Under the pieces are notes generated by a model. The model saw only the letters and a program-made list of their open reading frames with translations. It made no database searches and was not told the origin of the DNA. Positions 14,601 through 24,990 of a stretch of 64,000 nucleotides of DNA are shown piece after piece. This DNA comes from Latrodectus hesperus (Eukaryota; Arthropoda; Arachnida; Araneae; Theridiidae): the NCBI GenBank assembly GCA_037975125.1, contig CM075853.1:75451109-75515108 (forward strand), read 5' to 3'. The position numbers and the translations under genes were made by a program. Each line of letters begins with the position of its first letter. The stretch's first letter is position 1.

Positions 14601-16336
14601 GACGTATCTTATGGAGTAACAAAGTTTTCGACTGCACGACATTTCCTTTACTCTATAAAAGTTCATTCATATTAAATACATATACCTTTTAGATAAGTTG
14701 TTTTTTGGAAATATGATATTATTCAGATAATTAGGAGACTAAACATAACAACAAAAATTTTTTACATGCGAAATATATTCATACTCAGAAAAGGGAAAAA
14801 CCACTCCTTTCATATGAATATAAATTCTTAAAACTGTAAAATTGAAACGAGTTTCAAATCAAAAAGCAAACTGTTAGCAGGAAAAATACGATTTTTATAT
14901 TTTCTCCATTCCCCTTTTGTGATGTATAGTAGAACTTATATTTAGCTATAAATTTTGAAAAGAATGTCCTTCTTATAGTGACGGATTCGAAATGAACTTT
15001 AAGTATAAAACACTTTTCACCATTCATTAATAAATTTTTAGTGATACAATATCTTTTAAATAAAGGACAGCATTTAAATAAATGTATATTTTTTCCATGT
15101 TTTTATCTGTCGATAGATTTATTCTTTGTAAGTACTCAATATTTTTAGGAACTTTTGTATTACTACATAAAATGCCTTATAAATATTCATGTTAAAAATT
15201 AATGCATTTACCTATATTATGCAACACCCTGCAAGCGTGTTAAAACACCTTATAAGACGTAATATGATATCAATTAAAATCTAAAAGCATTAAAGATGCA
15301 GTTCACTCTTTTAAAAAGAAGACACAAATTCAAACAGATAGAGGTTTGGCAAATCTCTTCTGGAAAGCAAGTTGCGAGGACTCCTTGTTCTATGCTTGAG
15401 ATTTTAAGTAGCTATTAAGAGTTTCTGAAATTAGAAAAAATGATCCTGGACATTTTCAAAAACAAGTTTTGACATGGAGGACATTGAATTCCCTGGCTGG
15501 AAATACATAGTTCCATCGTATAGTCCAATAAACACTCACGAGGACAAGTGTATATAAAGAAAATAAGTATATCTCACCAATGTGAATTGTTTTTAGATGT
15601 AAAAGATTTTTTATTAATTTTTCCAGACGGACTCCATACCAATCCCATATCCTCATGCGTTTTATCTGTAAATCCTCAGATCAGGTAATATGCTTCTTAT
15701 CAACGAAAGCCAGATTATAGTATCTTATCACCATAAGAGGCTTTCGCTTTTAATATTACAATTAAAAAACCATAGGCTTCTGATCTGAATGTCCATATCA
15801 TAAATGGGTAAGTAACATTGGTCAGTTAACCTTTATTAATGCTACAACACTGAAATCAGTATAAATTTTTATTGCATATTTGCTTTGTTAAAAATAGGTT
15901 ATCAGTCATCGATGGTCCTGTTTCTTTAAGGTAAATTTCTGTATTCAGTGCTGCCAAAGAACTAATATTTACTGGATAATAATATTAATAATATACTCAC
16001 GAAATATTGGAATTTTGAATTTCGTCGCTACTTTGGTGATATTGATTTGCATTTATCAAGTATACATAATGTTATGCTCAAAATCGAACATCAATCTTGA
16101 TGATTCACTCTTGTAGCAGCAAAAATTCATCTAATGGTTTTGCAAAACACTTAGCTCTTTATAAAAATACTATCAATCCCATATTACTTATTGTTAATTA
16201 CTCATATGTTTTTTTTTTATTTATTTATAAAATTCCATGGTGTAAATACACGTTCCTTATTCAAGACATGGGAGAATGTTTTGCGGCACAACTTACTTAA
16301 GTTTAAAAAATATATATCTATATCTATCAATCTATC

Positions 16337-16339
<3 letters not shown>
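8678..16339. other. AT-rich desert, 7.6 kb
   Basis: Long AT-rich stretch with dense stops in all frames. Open frames at 9078-9278, 9434-9631 and 15456-15656 (all minus) are short and look random. I see no TIR, reverse transcriptase or transposase motif and no clear splice-signal pair. It could be intron or intergenic DNA. Confidence 0.55.
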
Positions 16340-16408
<69 letters not shown>

Positions 16409-16428
16409 ATATATATATATATATATAT
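16340..16428. repeat. (TA)n microsatellite with an ATT interruption
   Basis: Pure TA repeat to 16404, a short ATTATT break, then TA repeat to 16428. It is preceded by an imperfect TATC/TCTA-type repeat at about 16311-16339, giving a compound microsatellite. Confidence 0.95.
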
Positions 16429-19400
16429 TCAAAGTCCCTGAGAGTCCCCTTTCTAATGTACAATTCGTTGAAAACAATGCTGATCACACGTTTGAAAAAC
16501 TTACTGAACCTCAGTTATTTCTTCTAGACAAAGACTGTAATTTCTGATTCCAACGAAAAGCTTTCATATAGATGATTTTGAGAATTTAGTATGATTAACT
16601 CTGTCTTCACAGTCAAATTATTAACCCTTTTTTAAATAGTAAAAAATCAATTCTTTTTTCTTATTTTACTTTATTTGTGATGAACTGCAATCTTATATAT
16701 AACTTATGCTATTATTTAACGACGTAGAACCCACGTCATAAAAAATGCACATTTAATTCCTAATAATGAAAATCAGATAAATCTTCCTTTCATGAGACAG
16801 CGTGTGCTTTCCTATTTATTTCTTTTTATGCCAGAAATCAGAATTTATTTCGTACCCATCAAACATTACTTTCATTTTAATAATGCAAAATAAATAATCG
16901 GTTACTTTGACATTAAAGTTTTCAGAAATTGGAAAAATTTCAGAAAAATGTGTAATAAATACTATTACACATAATAAAAAATAAAAAAGAAATGTTTTGT
17001 TAACGTGATCAAATATTTTACATAACAATATAAAAAGTGAAAATATGTATCATTGCATGAATAAATGATTGGATGATAAAATATAAGAGGTAAAAATTGT
17101 AAGAGTTATTTCTAGATAATTATTTTGTGTAAACATAGCCTTCATCTGTTAATGTAATATTATTTTGATGTTTATGTATATTTTGATATTTATGTATAAC
17201 TTTACATTTAAATATATTCTGATTTGTTTTTAATAATAGTTTAAATACGTGGATTACGTTTCACTGAATTTTATTACAAAATTTAATCATAGTTATTAGA
17301 AAAATATTTTGCTAAATATTTTTAAAAATATTTTCTGTCTTTTATCTGCATAAATTTGAATAGAATAAATTAATTCATACATGTTTTTGATTTCAGAAAT
17401 AAAACCAAAATATATGGCTACAAATTTTATAAGAAAATACAGTAATTGTCATTATGCATATAGCAATCTCGGAAATTTTCAAGAATTTTAAATAGATAGA
17501 TCAAAATTATTTTTAATTTTAAACTAAAAAATTTATTAATTTTATTTGTGAAATAATTAATATATTTGGATATACTTTAATATATTTTGGTAAATTTTTA
17601 CAGATAAATATCAATTATCATGCATAAAATGTTTGAATTATATTTAAAGTAAATTAACCAATTGTAAAATTATTTCTATAATCTTTTCTGAAAGAAAAAC
17701 TTAATTAAAATCATTTAAAATAAATAATTTTTTATAGATATTTAGAATTAATTTCTTCTATAATTAATTTTTAATATAGTTTTCATTTTTTAGAATTAAA
17801 AAAAATCAAGAAATTATTTATTTTTTCCAATGACAATTTTGACCAAATTTAAAAAAATAAATACAAAATTACTGTTTTAGAAGTAATTTTAATAATTTAA
17901 GAATATGAAGAATAACTCATACTCAAATTCAAATAAATAAATTGCAATCCTTATTTAAAATTAGTATTTCTCACATTAATTTATGCGAGCCTTAAATTTT
18001 AAAAATGTCCATTCTGATAGAAGAATTGAAATAAAGAATTATTTATAGTTAATCCCGGAAAAGTATTCTCACTAAACATTTAAGCAAATTGCAAAATTTG
18101 ATGCATCCACATATGAACTATTAACAACTTTCATTTCTGGATGTTGATGGTAATAATATATTTCAGGCGGAAAAATTGTTGTTCCATTGCGGTACCCTAT
18201 TCATCACTAATATTTTTCGACGTTTAATTAAGTCTAGATGACGCTTTAGACCATTAGGAACTTAATAAAGTGCGCATAGGAGTACAGATTCCGATAATTC
18301 TAAATGATTTATGGTCTAGTTTACTTCCTTTACAAACAGGCTACATAATGCTTAGTGTTGGAATTTACATTTAATTGAGCTAAGCTAAGTCTTGCCAACA
18401 ATTTAATGAAACTGAATATTAGTTAAAATTTGAAAATCGATCACATGGATCGCATTTTGGACGTACACCAAACATTATTTAGTAAATATTGTGCATAATT
18501 TTTAAAAGTTTTTTTAACGTATTATTAACATCACACAAATTAATTTTTAAAATAATTAAATAATATGAAAATTATTATATTATGATTTTTTTTTAATTTA
18601 TTGAAAACATTCATGCAATTTGGTGAGCAAATTCAATAAAATGTGACTATTAATTAATTAATAAAATTTGATTTATTAAAAATATAGATTTCTAGTTGCT
18701 CAAAAAATGCTACAAAATTAGAAACTTTTATTTTGAAAAAATTTGTAATTTTTAATAATATTCTTTTTAAGATATATTTTCTTATTAAAAAATAAATTTC
18801 GAACTATTTATATATACTTTAACTAAGTTTTAATTTAAAAAAATTCTTAATTTTTTCCTACATTATATAATTAATCATTTGTTTAAATGTGTAATGTATA
18901 ATATAATTTTCAAATTGCTAGTGAGCGTATAAAATTTTTAAACAAAAGTTAATAACTAACTTATTTCACAAGTATCTTATGTTTTGACTAGATAACCTCC
19001 ATTAAATTATTTAAAATAAATTTAGTTTTATTTTTGATATGAACCATATGATTTATAATTTATAAAATTTCATTTATTTTTAATTTCAAGTTTCAAACAT
19101 TTGTGCTTAAGTCATTAGTTTACAATCTCTACAATACTTTTCTAAAATGTTCTCATAACAAGAAAGTGCAATGAAGATATTTAAATGTTCAAACTTTATC
19201 GGTGGATTAGACTCATTTTAATTACTATATAGAGAATCTATCACTCCACTTCTATTGAAATAGTCGAGCAAACAGTCATGTCCAAACAGACACCTAAATA
19301 GAGCAACAGTTATCTTTCTTGAAAAATTAAGAATTTACTCCAGAATTTTTTATCTATTGCAAGTTGAATACCAACGTATTGAAGAATTTCCTTATAAATT

Positions 19401-19844
19401 AGAATAAAACTTTAACTAAGAAAAGTTTCGCAGCATGTCTTTAACACCTCGCATAAAATTTATTCTTCTATTACCTCGCGTATATTTCTTTTAATTATCA
19501 AGTATTGATCATATATTGAATATCAAATGTAAATAGAAACGGGATTTTTTGAAAAACTTCAAAAGTACATATGTAATAATGAGACTTAAGATTTCTAACT
19601 TATACAAAACTGTTTTATTAATTTCAATGAGTAAAATAATGAAAAATAGTCTTCACCTATTAAACACAAATTTTCATACTTTATTATCATGTTCTTATGG
19701 CTATTTATCTAATCTAAATTTTTATCAAACATGGCGAAATTTACATTTTGGGATTTTTTTTCAGAACTAAAAAATGATTAACATTAATAAAAATTTAAAA
19801 TTCTAAACAAACATCAACGAGGTTGAAATGAAATTTATAATTAA

Positions 19845-19848
<4 letters not shown>
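16429..19848. other. AT-rich desert, 3.4 kb
   Basis: Extremely AT-rich sequence with long runs of A and T words. The open frames present (for example 16816-17028 minus and 19549-19770 plus) have random-looking composition. No mobile element recognised. Confidence 0.55.
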
Positions 19849-19898
<50 letters not shown>

Positions 19899-19921
19899 TG
19901 TGTGTGTATATATATATATAA
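19849..19921. repeat. (TA)n(GT)n(TA)n microsatellite
   Basis: A compound dinucleotide tract, 73 bp long, with a short GTGTGTGT core between TA runs. It ends 30 bp before the left TIR of a Tc1-like element. Tc1 elements insert at TA, so a TA-rich neighbourhood is unsurprising. Confidence 0.95.
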
Positions 19922-19950
19922 CTTACTTCACAGTCAACTGTAATATTTAA

Positions 19951-19979
19951 CACACTGCTGGACAATTGCTAAGGACAGA
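19951..19979 (+). repeat. Left terminal inverted repeat of Tc1 copy A
   Basis: Inverted match to 24237-24265. The conserved core is GGACAATTGCTAAGGAC. This is where a transposase of the same family would bind and cut. Confidence 0.88.
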
Positions 19980-20942
19980 TAATACTATCATCCATAGCAA
20001 CCACAAAAAAAGGAAGCAAAATGTGGAAAATTAGAATAAGTGCGGGATATATAAGAAGAAGTATGCGTATACAAATTTTTTTCACGTCTGTTCATCACGT
20101 GATAGCTTTCATAAGAGCTTTAAAGGCTTTGATGCGTGTGGACAGTTGTTGTTTCAAGTCAAAGTCTTATAGGAAAGATTTAATAGACGAACTCGAAATT
20201 TTTGGCATGTCTTCCCGACATCACTTCGATGATTTTATGCGTGGCCGAATTATTGGAAAGATCGAAGAAGGGGGATAAATAACAGATGTTGCCAGGGAAT
20301 TCGACATTGCTCACAGCATTGTTTCACGGCTGTGGAAGTCATTTAAAACTACTGGAATGTGTAGTAGGCCGCACGGGGAAGGTCGTGTTAGAAGTACGAC
20401 GCCTGCAGAAGACAGATATATCGTCCTATCATCAAAAAGGAACAGGTGCACCATAGCTCATCAGGTGGCAAATCAGTTACTTGCTGCCTCAGGAAAGCAG
20501 ATCTCCCAAAAAACTATTACGAGACGTTTGAGGGGAGGAGGACTATACGCCAGAAGACCTGTTATGTGTCTTCCATTGACTAGACAGCACCGTAGCTCCC
20601 GTTTGCAATGGTGTCGGGAGCATCGCAATTAGACTGAACAAAACTGGGCATGTGTACTATTCTCAGATGAGAGTAGGTTCAGTCTTTCATCGGATTGTAG
20701 ACGCCAACTGATATGGTGCGAGAGTGGCACTGCTTATCGTCCAGAAAATATCCAGGAAAGAGATCGATATCCAACATGCAGTATCATGGTGTGGGCCGGC
20801 ATCACGATCAATGGCCGTACGGCCCTACATGTAGTTGCGAATGGGATTATGACGGGCCAACGATACATTAATGTAGTTCTACTTCCTCATGTTCATCCTT
20901 TCCATTTTTCATGTCGGTCTTCCTTCCTCATGTCGAATAATA

Positions 20943-23156
20943 GAAACTGTCTTCAAATCTATACAGAAGGGAAAATCTCCGGGATATAACAATATCGAAA
21001 TTGAAGTTTACGAGGAACTATTTAGGAGCAATAAATCATGGTTCACTAAAGTTATGAATCTTTGTTTCATGAATGGGGTCTTCCCCAAGTGCTGGAAGAG
21101 AGCTAAAGTAGTCCTGATTCCAAAACCCGACAAAGATCCGGACTTAAAAGACTCGTATAGACCTATATGTTTGTTGTCCACTTGGGGCAAAGTTTTTTGA
21201 TAAAATTCTTATGAACCGTTTGACGTACCACTTAGAAGCTAACAATCACATGAGCCCAAACCAATTCGGATTTACCAAGGGCAAATCTACCAATGATGCA
21301 ATTTACAATATCATAACTAAAATTCAAAACAATAAGGATAACAAATTATTCACCTGTTTAATAACCTTAGACATGAAAAATGCCTTCAACACAATACGAT
21401 GGACAGATATTATGAATCAGTTGAATAAATACAACCTTAGGAGCAATTTATATAACTCAGTAATTTCCTTCTTACAGGAAAGGAATTAATCACCAGGGTG
21501 AGATAAAAAACTACAATATCGGGGTACCACAGGGCTCTTCATTGGGCCCAATACTGTGGAACGTCGTGGTCAACGACTTATTAATGCAGGATTTTGGACC
21601 CAATTCGTTTTGTCAGGCTTATGCCGACGATATTGTTATTTTATTAACTGCTAGGGCTTATTATAAGTTTACCCAACTTGCAACTATGCCTCTAAGTTTA
21701 ATCGAAAACTGGACAAATAAGTACGGCTTGACATTAAGTGTCCACAAGAGTCATTATACCATCTTTGTTATTAAACGAGATATAACTAGAAGACCGACAA
21801 TAACCCTAATGGTTAACAATATTACTTACAAATCAGAAATCACTTACCTAGGTGTCATTATTGATACTAAACTGAACTGGACAGCACATTTAAATTACAT
21901 ACAAGAAAAGATCTGGGGCTATTACCAATAAAATTTCAAGAATTGTTAGACAAACCTGGGGAATTAAACCAAAGATTTTAAAGATCATATATTTTACTGT
22001 ATTGGAAAAGATAATGCTATATGAAGTTCCAATATGGTATAAAGATACAGTCAAGCTCTAAACTAAACTTTTACAGATCCAGAGATTCCCATTACTAAAG
22101 TTGACCAAGACATACAAAACAGTTTCTACCGAAGCCATGCAAGTATTGGCGGGATGCTTGCCATTAGACCTAAAGGCACAATGTATTAAACAGAGTTATC
22201 TATTATGGGACCAAAAGTTAGAAATAAATATAGACGATTTACATTTAAGCAAATTAAACGCATGGACTAAAGATAGGATTTTGCTTCCACCATGGGAAGA
22301 AAATAACATAAATTGGAATATAAATATAATTGATACAGATTACAATGCCTACACAGACGGCTCCAAACTAGACGGAAAAGTGGGGGCAGCATCAATCATC
22401 AATTACGGAGACTGTACTTTAGATATTCTTACCATGAAACTAAATGACGAGGCCTCTGTTTATGAAGCGGAGGCAGTGGCTATTTTAGAAACAATGAATT
22501 ATACCTTAAATAACAGGATAAGCTGCATTCATATTCATACTGATTCCCGTTCAGTTTTAGAGGCTCTAGCCAATAATCAAATTACTAATCATACCCTACG
22601 GAGCATAATCACAATTTATAGAGAAAATTCCAGCATATTTAAATTTCATTGGGTCAAGGCCCACTGTGGTATACAATTCAACGAATTAGCCGATAAAGAA
22701 GCCAAAGCAGCAACGCAGAAATCAGACATTACCCATAATACTCTATACAGCAAAACAACCGTTAAGACCACCCTAACCCAAAACGCGATAAAAATTTGGC
22801 AAGACAGATGGATTAATTCTGACAAAACCAGAAGACTTCACGATATATACCCTGATGTTTCAATAAATCGACTTATAGTTAACTTTTACACTAACCAAAT
22901 TAGAACTGGACATGGAGTATTCGGTACTTACCAATATCGTTTTCATAACAAAAGTGACCTGTGCCATAGAGACCAGATATCAGACACAGTCGAACACACT
23001 GTCTTTGACTGCACAGAATTTGAAGAAATTAGAACAAAATGTTATCCAATAAAATACAAAAACCTAACAATAAAGCAACTCCTAACCGACCCTGGTTTTA
23101 ATGCAGCCATTAAAGAAATTATCACTATCAAGCTTCAGACTCAGATGGACTGTTAA
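20943..23156 (+). pseudogene. LINE ORF2 remnant: reverse transcriptase, RNase H, C-terminal zinc knuckle
   Basis: The order is: the lead-in GKSPGYNNIEIEVYEEL; fingers VVLIPKPDKDP then SYRPICLLSTWGKVF; the ANNHMSPNQFGFTKGKSTND block; the PQGSSLGPILWN block; the catalytic YADD at 21620-21631; the thumb; then RNase H with YTDGSK (Asp at 22356), EAEAVAIL, HTDSRSVLEAL, KAHCG and NELADKEAK. The tail IRTGHGVFGTYQYRF and DTVEHTVFDC resembles the C-terminal zinc-knuckle region of R1/I-group LINEs, but one expected Cys appears replaced (LCHRDQ). Such proteins copy their RNA into nicked DNA. Frameshifts lie near 21195 (extra T in a T run), 21487 and 21915, and there is a TAA at 22059. The RNase H half is open for 351 codons, so decay is moderate. 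The exact clade (R1, LOA or I) is not settled. Confidence 0.9.
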
Positions 23157-23177
23157 GAAATTAAATTATGTTAATTG

Positions 23178-23370
23178 AATTTGTTAAAGCTATCGTTAAA
23201 ATAAGCCTAACTTGATCATGTTAACTATTAATTACTTTTAATTTGACAATTGTAGAATCAATTTGTTAAAAAATTTTTGATCTGTTAATTTGTTAAAACT
23301 TTTGTTATTATTAGTCCAACTTGATTATGTTAACTATTATTACTCTTAATTTGACTATTGTAGAATCAAT
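23178..23370 (+). repeat. Two tandem copies in the LINE 3' untranslated region
   Basis: Two imperfect direct copies (about 23178-23262 and 23288-23370, period about 109 bp) share TTGTTAAA, a TTGAT-ATGTTAACTATTA block and a final TGTAGAATCAAT. The repeat lies directly after the ORF2 stop. Tandem 3' UTR repeats occur in several LINE families and may help the reverse transcriptase recognise its RNA; that role is inference. Confidence 0.8.
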
Positions 23371-23688
23371 CGTCAGTATTGTAATATTGTTTATTTTGTT
23401 TATGTTAATAAAGGCAAGTTGCCCTTAAGTTGTTAATCCTCCTGGGGGAGGAGTCTCGATAGACCCTGGCTGGTGGTTGCCGGGCTATGTGCAAGGCCTG
23501 GCAGTGTCAGGGTTGTCATGGCTTTGGCACCTGGCTTTTCGCCCACGTTGTGGTGACGGGGTGGGGTTGTGCGTGCCGGTTACTCGGCAGCACTTGTACC
23601 TCCTCGTACTTTGCGGATTGCTTCCGACGACTAGTCATCTCATAGACGAATACCTTCGGGTGGGCCGTCTTTCTTCCGTTATGTTTCC
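23371..23688 (+). other. GC-rich 3' tail of the LINE
   Basis: The last 300 bp of the LINE switch abruptly to high GC. A small hairpin (CCTCCTGGGGGAGGAG, 23438-23453) lies at the start of the GC-rich part. There is no poly(A) or simple A-rich repeat at the end. Open frames crossing this part into the transposase are junction artefacts. A sharply bounded structured 3' tail fits a LINE that uses a specific 3' RNA structure rather than poly(A). Confidence 0.7.
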
Positions 23689-24236
23689 TCATGTCGGTGA
23701 TAAATTTGTTTTTATGGACGACAACGCAACATGTCATCGAACAATCGCTGTTCATTATTTTCTAGACAGCGAGTGTATTCAACGCCTCATATGGTCATCA
23801 CGTTCTTCAGATGTGAACCCCATTGAAAATGTGTGGGATGCTTTGGGGAGGAAAGTTACTGGTCGAAACTACTCTCCGACAAACAAGAACACCCTATCCG
23901 TGCACTCAAAGAGGAATGGGATAAATTGTCTCAACAGCTGCTGGATAATGTTGTGCAAAGTATGATACGACGTGTGGAATGTTGCATCACACTCCACGGT
24001 GGACACATCCCGTACTGATACCTTTCTTCAAGGTGCCTGCTGACTTTTAGATGCATTGTTCCATTTTTCCGTATGCAGCATCAAATGATCATTTTATCTT
24101 TCAAATGTTTCACAGCTTTTGTACTTTTCAGAACAATAAATATTCTTTATTCTAATATCTGAACAGTGTGGCAACTATATTTTATCCTACTAGGCCTCAT
24201 GTCTCGCTTAATGTTATGCTACATTGCAGTTTGTGA

Positions 24237-24265
24237 TCCGTCCTTAGCAATTGTCCAACAGTGTA
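24237..24265 (-). repeat. Right terminal inverted repeat of Tc1 copy A
   Basis: Complement of the left repeat with the core GTCCTTAGCAATTGTCC. The match decays just inside, as usual for Tc1 ends. Confidence 0.88.
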
Positions 24266-24555
24266 TAATAAAATAATATAATTATAACACATTATAGTTA
24301 ACACAGCATAGTTTAGCATAATTTTACGGACTTTGATAATAGCATATTAAATAATGGATAATACCATTTGAATTGTATTTATTCCTAAATGTTTTCAACA
24401 GTAAAAATTTGCTGAATTACACAGTAAATATTTTTAGAAATATTCTCTTTCTGAAAATGAATACTACATTTAAGCAAATAAAATAATTGTTTTATTTTTG
24501 TTTCATTTTGAAATAAATAAGATAGGAATACGAAATAAAATTAAGTTGAAAATAA
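24266..24555. other. AT-rich DNA, nothing seen
   Basis: Short AT-rich stretch between Tc1 copy A and the following GC-richer island. No open frame or repeat structure recognised. Confidence 0.5.
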
Positions 24556-24990
24556 TGCCGACAGGGGTGCGTCATCAGCCTTCTAACAGGGAGTGACATG
24601 TCTTTGTCTTCCGAATGTGCCGTAAAACATTCTCCTAATTGGATCCGTCTTTAACGCTGAGGAAATATTCCAGGAGAAATGTAATTTCCGGAACAGTCTA
24701 GGAATGCGTTGTTGCTTCTCGTTTCCGGGAATAACTGGAAAGACGCCACGAGACATAAAAGAGGGGAAAAAGAGGTGCAAAAAATCCCATCGGGCCCTGG
24801 GGGATTGAGAAAAATCGGCTACAACATGACGTCGAAATAGATACCCGACAGTGGTTTTTTTTTTAAACTCCATTTCTCATTTATCTTTTACGTCATATTT
24901 TTGGAAAAGGGTGAAATGTAGGTTTTTCGATCGACGATTTCCGTTCTGCCGCACCAATGCAAATTCTGCGGAATTCGTTCGTTTTTGTTA
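24556..24990. other. GC-richer island, unclassified
   Basis: About 430 bp of clearly higher GC content bounded by very AT-rich DNA. A 96-codon minus-strand frame (24583-24873, rich in Arg, Phe and Pro) is open but has no motif I recognise. Short inverted words such as TTCCGGGAA and the phrase CGGGCCCTGGGGG occur. It could be a conserved regulatory element, an exon-bearing block or an old insertion. Confidence 0.35.

Larger units (their letters stand above)
20919..23688 (+). mobile_element. 5'-truncated I/R1-group LINE nested in Tc1 copy A
   Basis: The transposase reading LLPHV stops making sense near 20900 and resumes as HVGDKFVFMDDN at 23690. Between lies a non-LTR retrotransposon in the same orientation. 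A 10 bp direct repeat TCATGTCGGT (20909-20918 and 23689-23698) is the best target-site duplication. A 12 bp alternative (TTCCTCATGTCG at 20924 and 23685) makes the 5' edge uncertain by some 15 bp. The element starts inside the reverse transcriptase region and lacks ORF1 and the endonuclease, which is typical 5' truncation by target-primed reverse transcription. The 3' end is GC-rich and shows no poly(A). Confidence 0.88.
20207..24018 (+). pseudogene. Tc1-like transposase, disrupted (copy A)
   Basis: A DD34E transposase that would cut and paste its own element at TA sites. From the ATG at 20207 (MSSRHHFDDFMRGRIIGK) come a helix-turn-helix region (DVAREFDIAHSIVSRLW), a second DNA-binding part with an RRL motif, the first catalytic Asp in LFSDESRFSLSSD (about 20660), an MVWAGI block (20786), and the second Asp in FMDDNATCHR and Glu in NPIENVWDALG beyond the LINE. 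The last two are 34 residues apart. It ends with RRVECCITLHGGHIPY and a stop at 24018. It is dead: TAA at 20276, TAG at 20630, a frameshift just before the LINE, about 2.8 kb of LINE sequence, and another frameshift near 23895. The catalytic residues themselves are still readable. Confidence 0.9.
19951..24265 (+). mobile_element. Tc1-like transposon (copy A), interrupted by a LINE
   Basis: The ends are matching inverted repeats of about 29 bp with about 3 mismatches, both containing TTGCTAAGGAC or its complement. TA dinucleotides lie at each outer edge, although the exact duplication is off by one base. Inside is a plus-strand Tc1 transposase pseudogene. Without the inserted LINE the element would be about 1.5 kb, normal for Tc1. 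An AATAAA at 24135-24140 follows the transposase end. The transposase wording, ending in HGGHIPY, is of a kind I associate with spider genomes. Confidence 0.9.

Noticed and set aside
15456..15656. C2H2 zinc-finger gene, because of the words HLKTIHIGEIY on the minus strand
   Set aside because: No paired Cys residues precede it and no second finger follows; the resemblance to a TGEKP linker is probably chance.
20021..20206. Upstream extension of the copy A transposase frame
   Set aside because: Tc1 relatives start at the MSSRHHFDD position; the residues before it are translated leader DNA.
20919..23688. The LINE as an active retrotransposon
   Set aside because: It lacks the endonuclease and ORF1 and has three frameshifts and an internal stop.
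23477..23965. 162-codon open frame as a gene
   Set aside because: It is a chimera: its first part is the GC-rich LINE tail and its second part is the end of the Tc1 transposase.
24583..24873. Protein-coding gene on the minus strand
   Set aside because: The open frame seems a by-product of lower AT content; no motif, acceptor or donor supports it.
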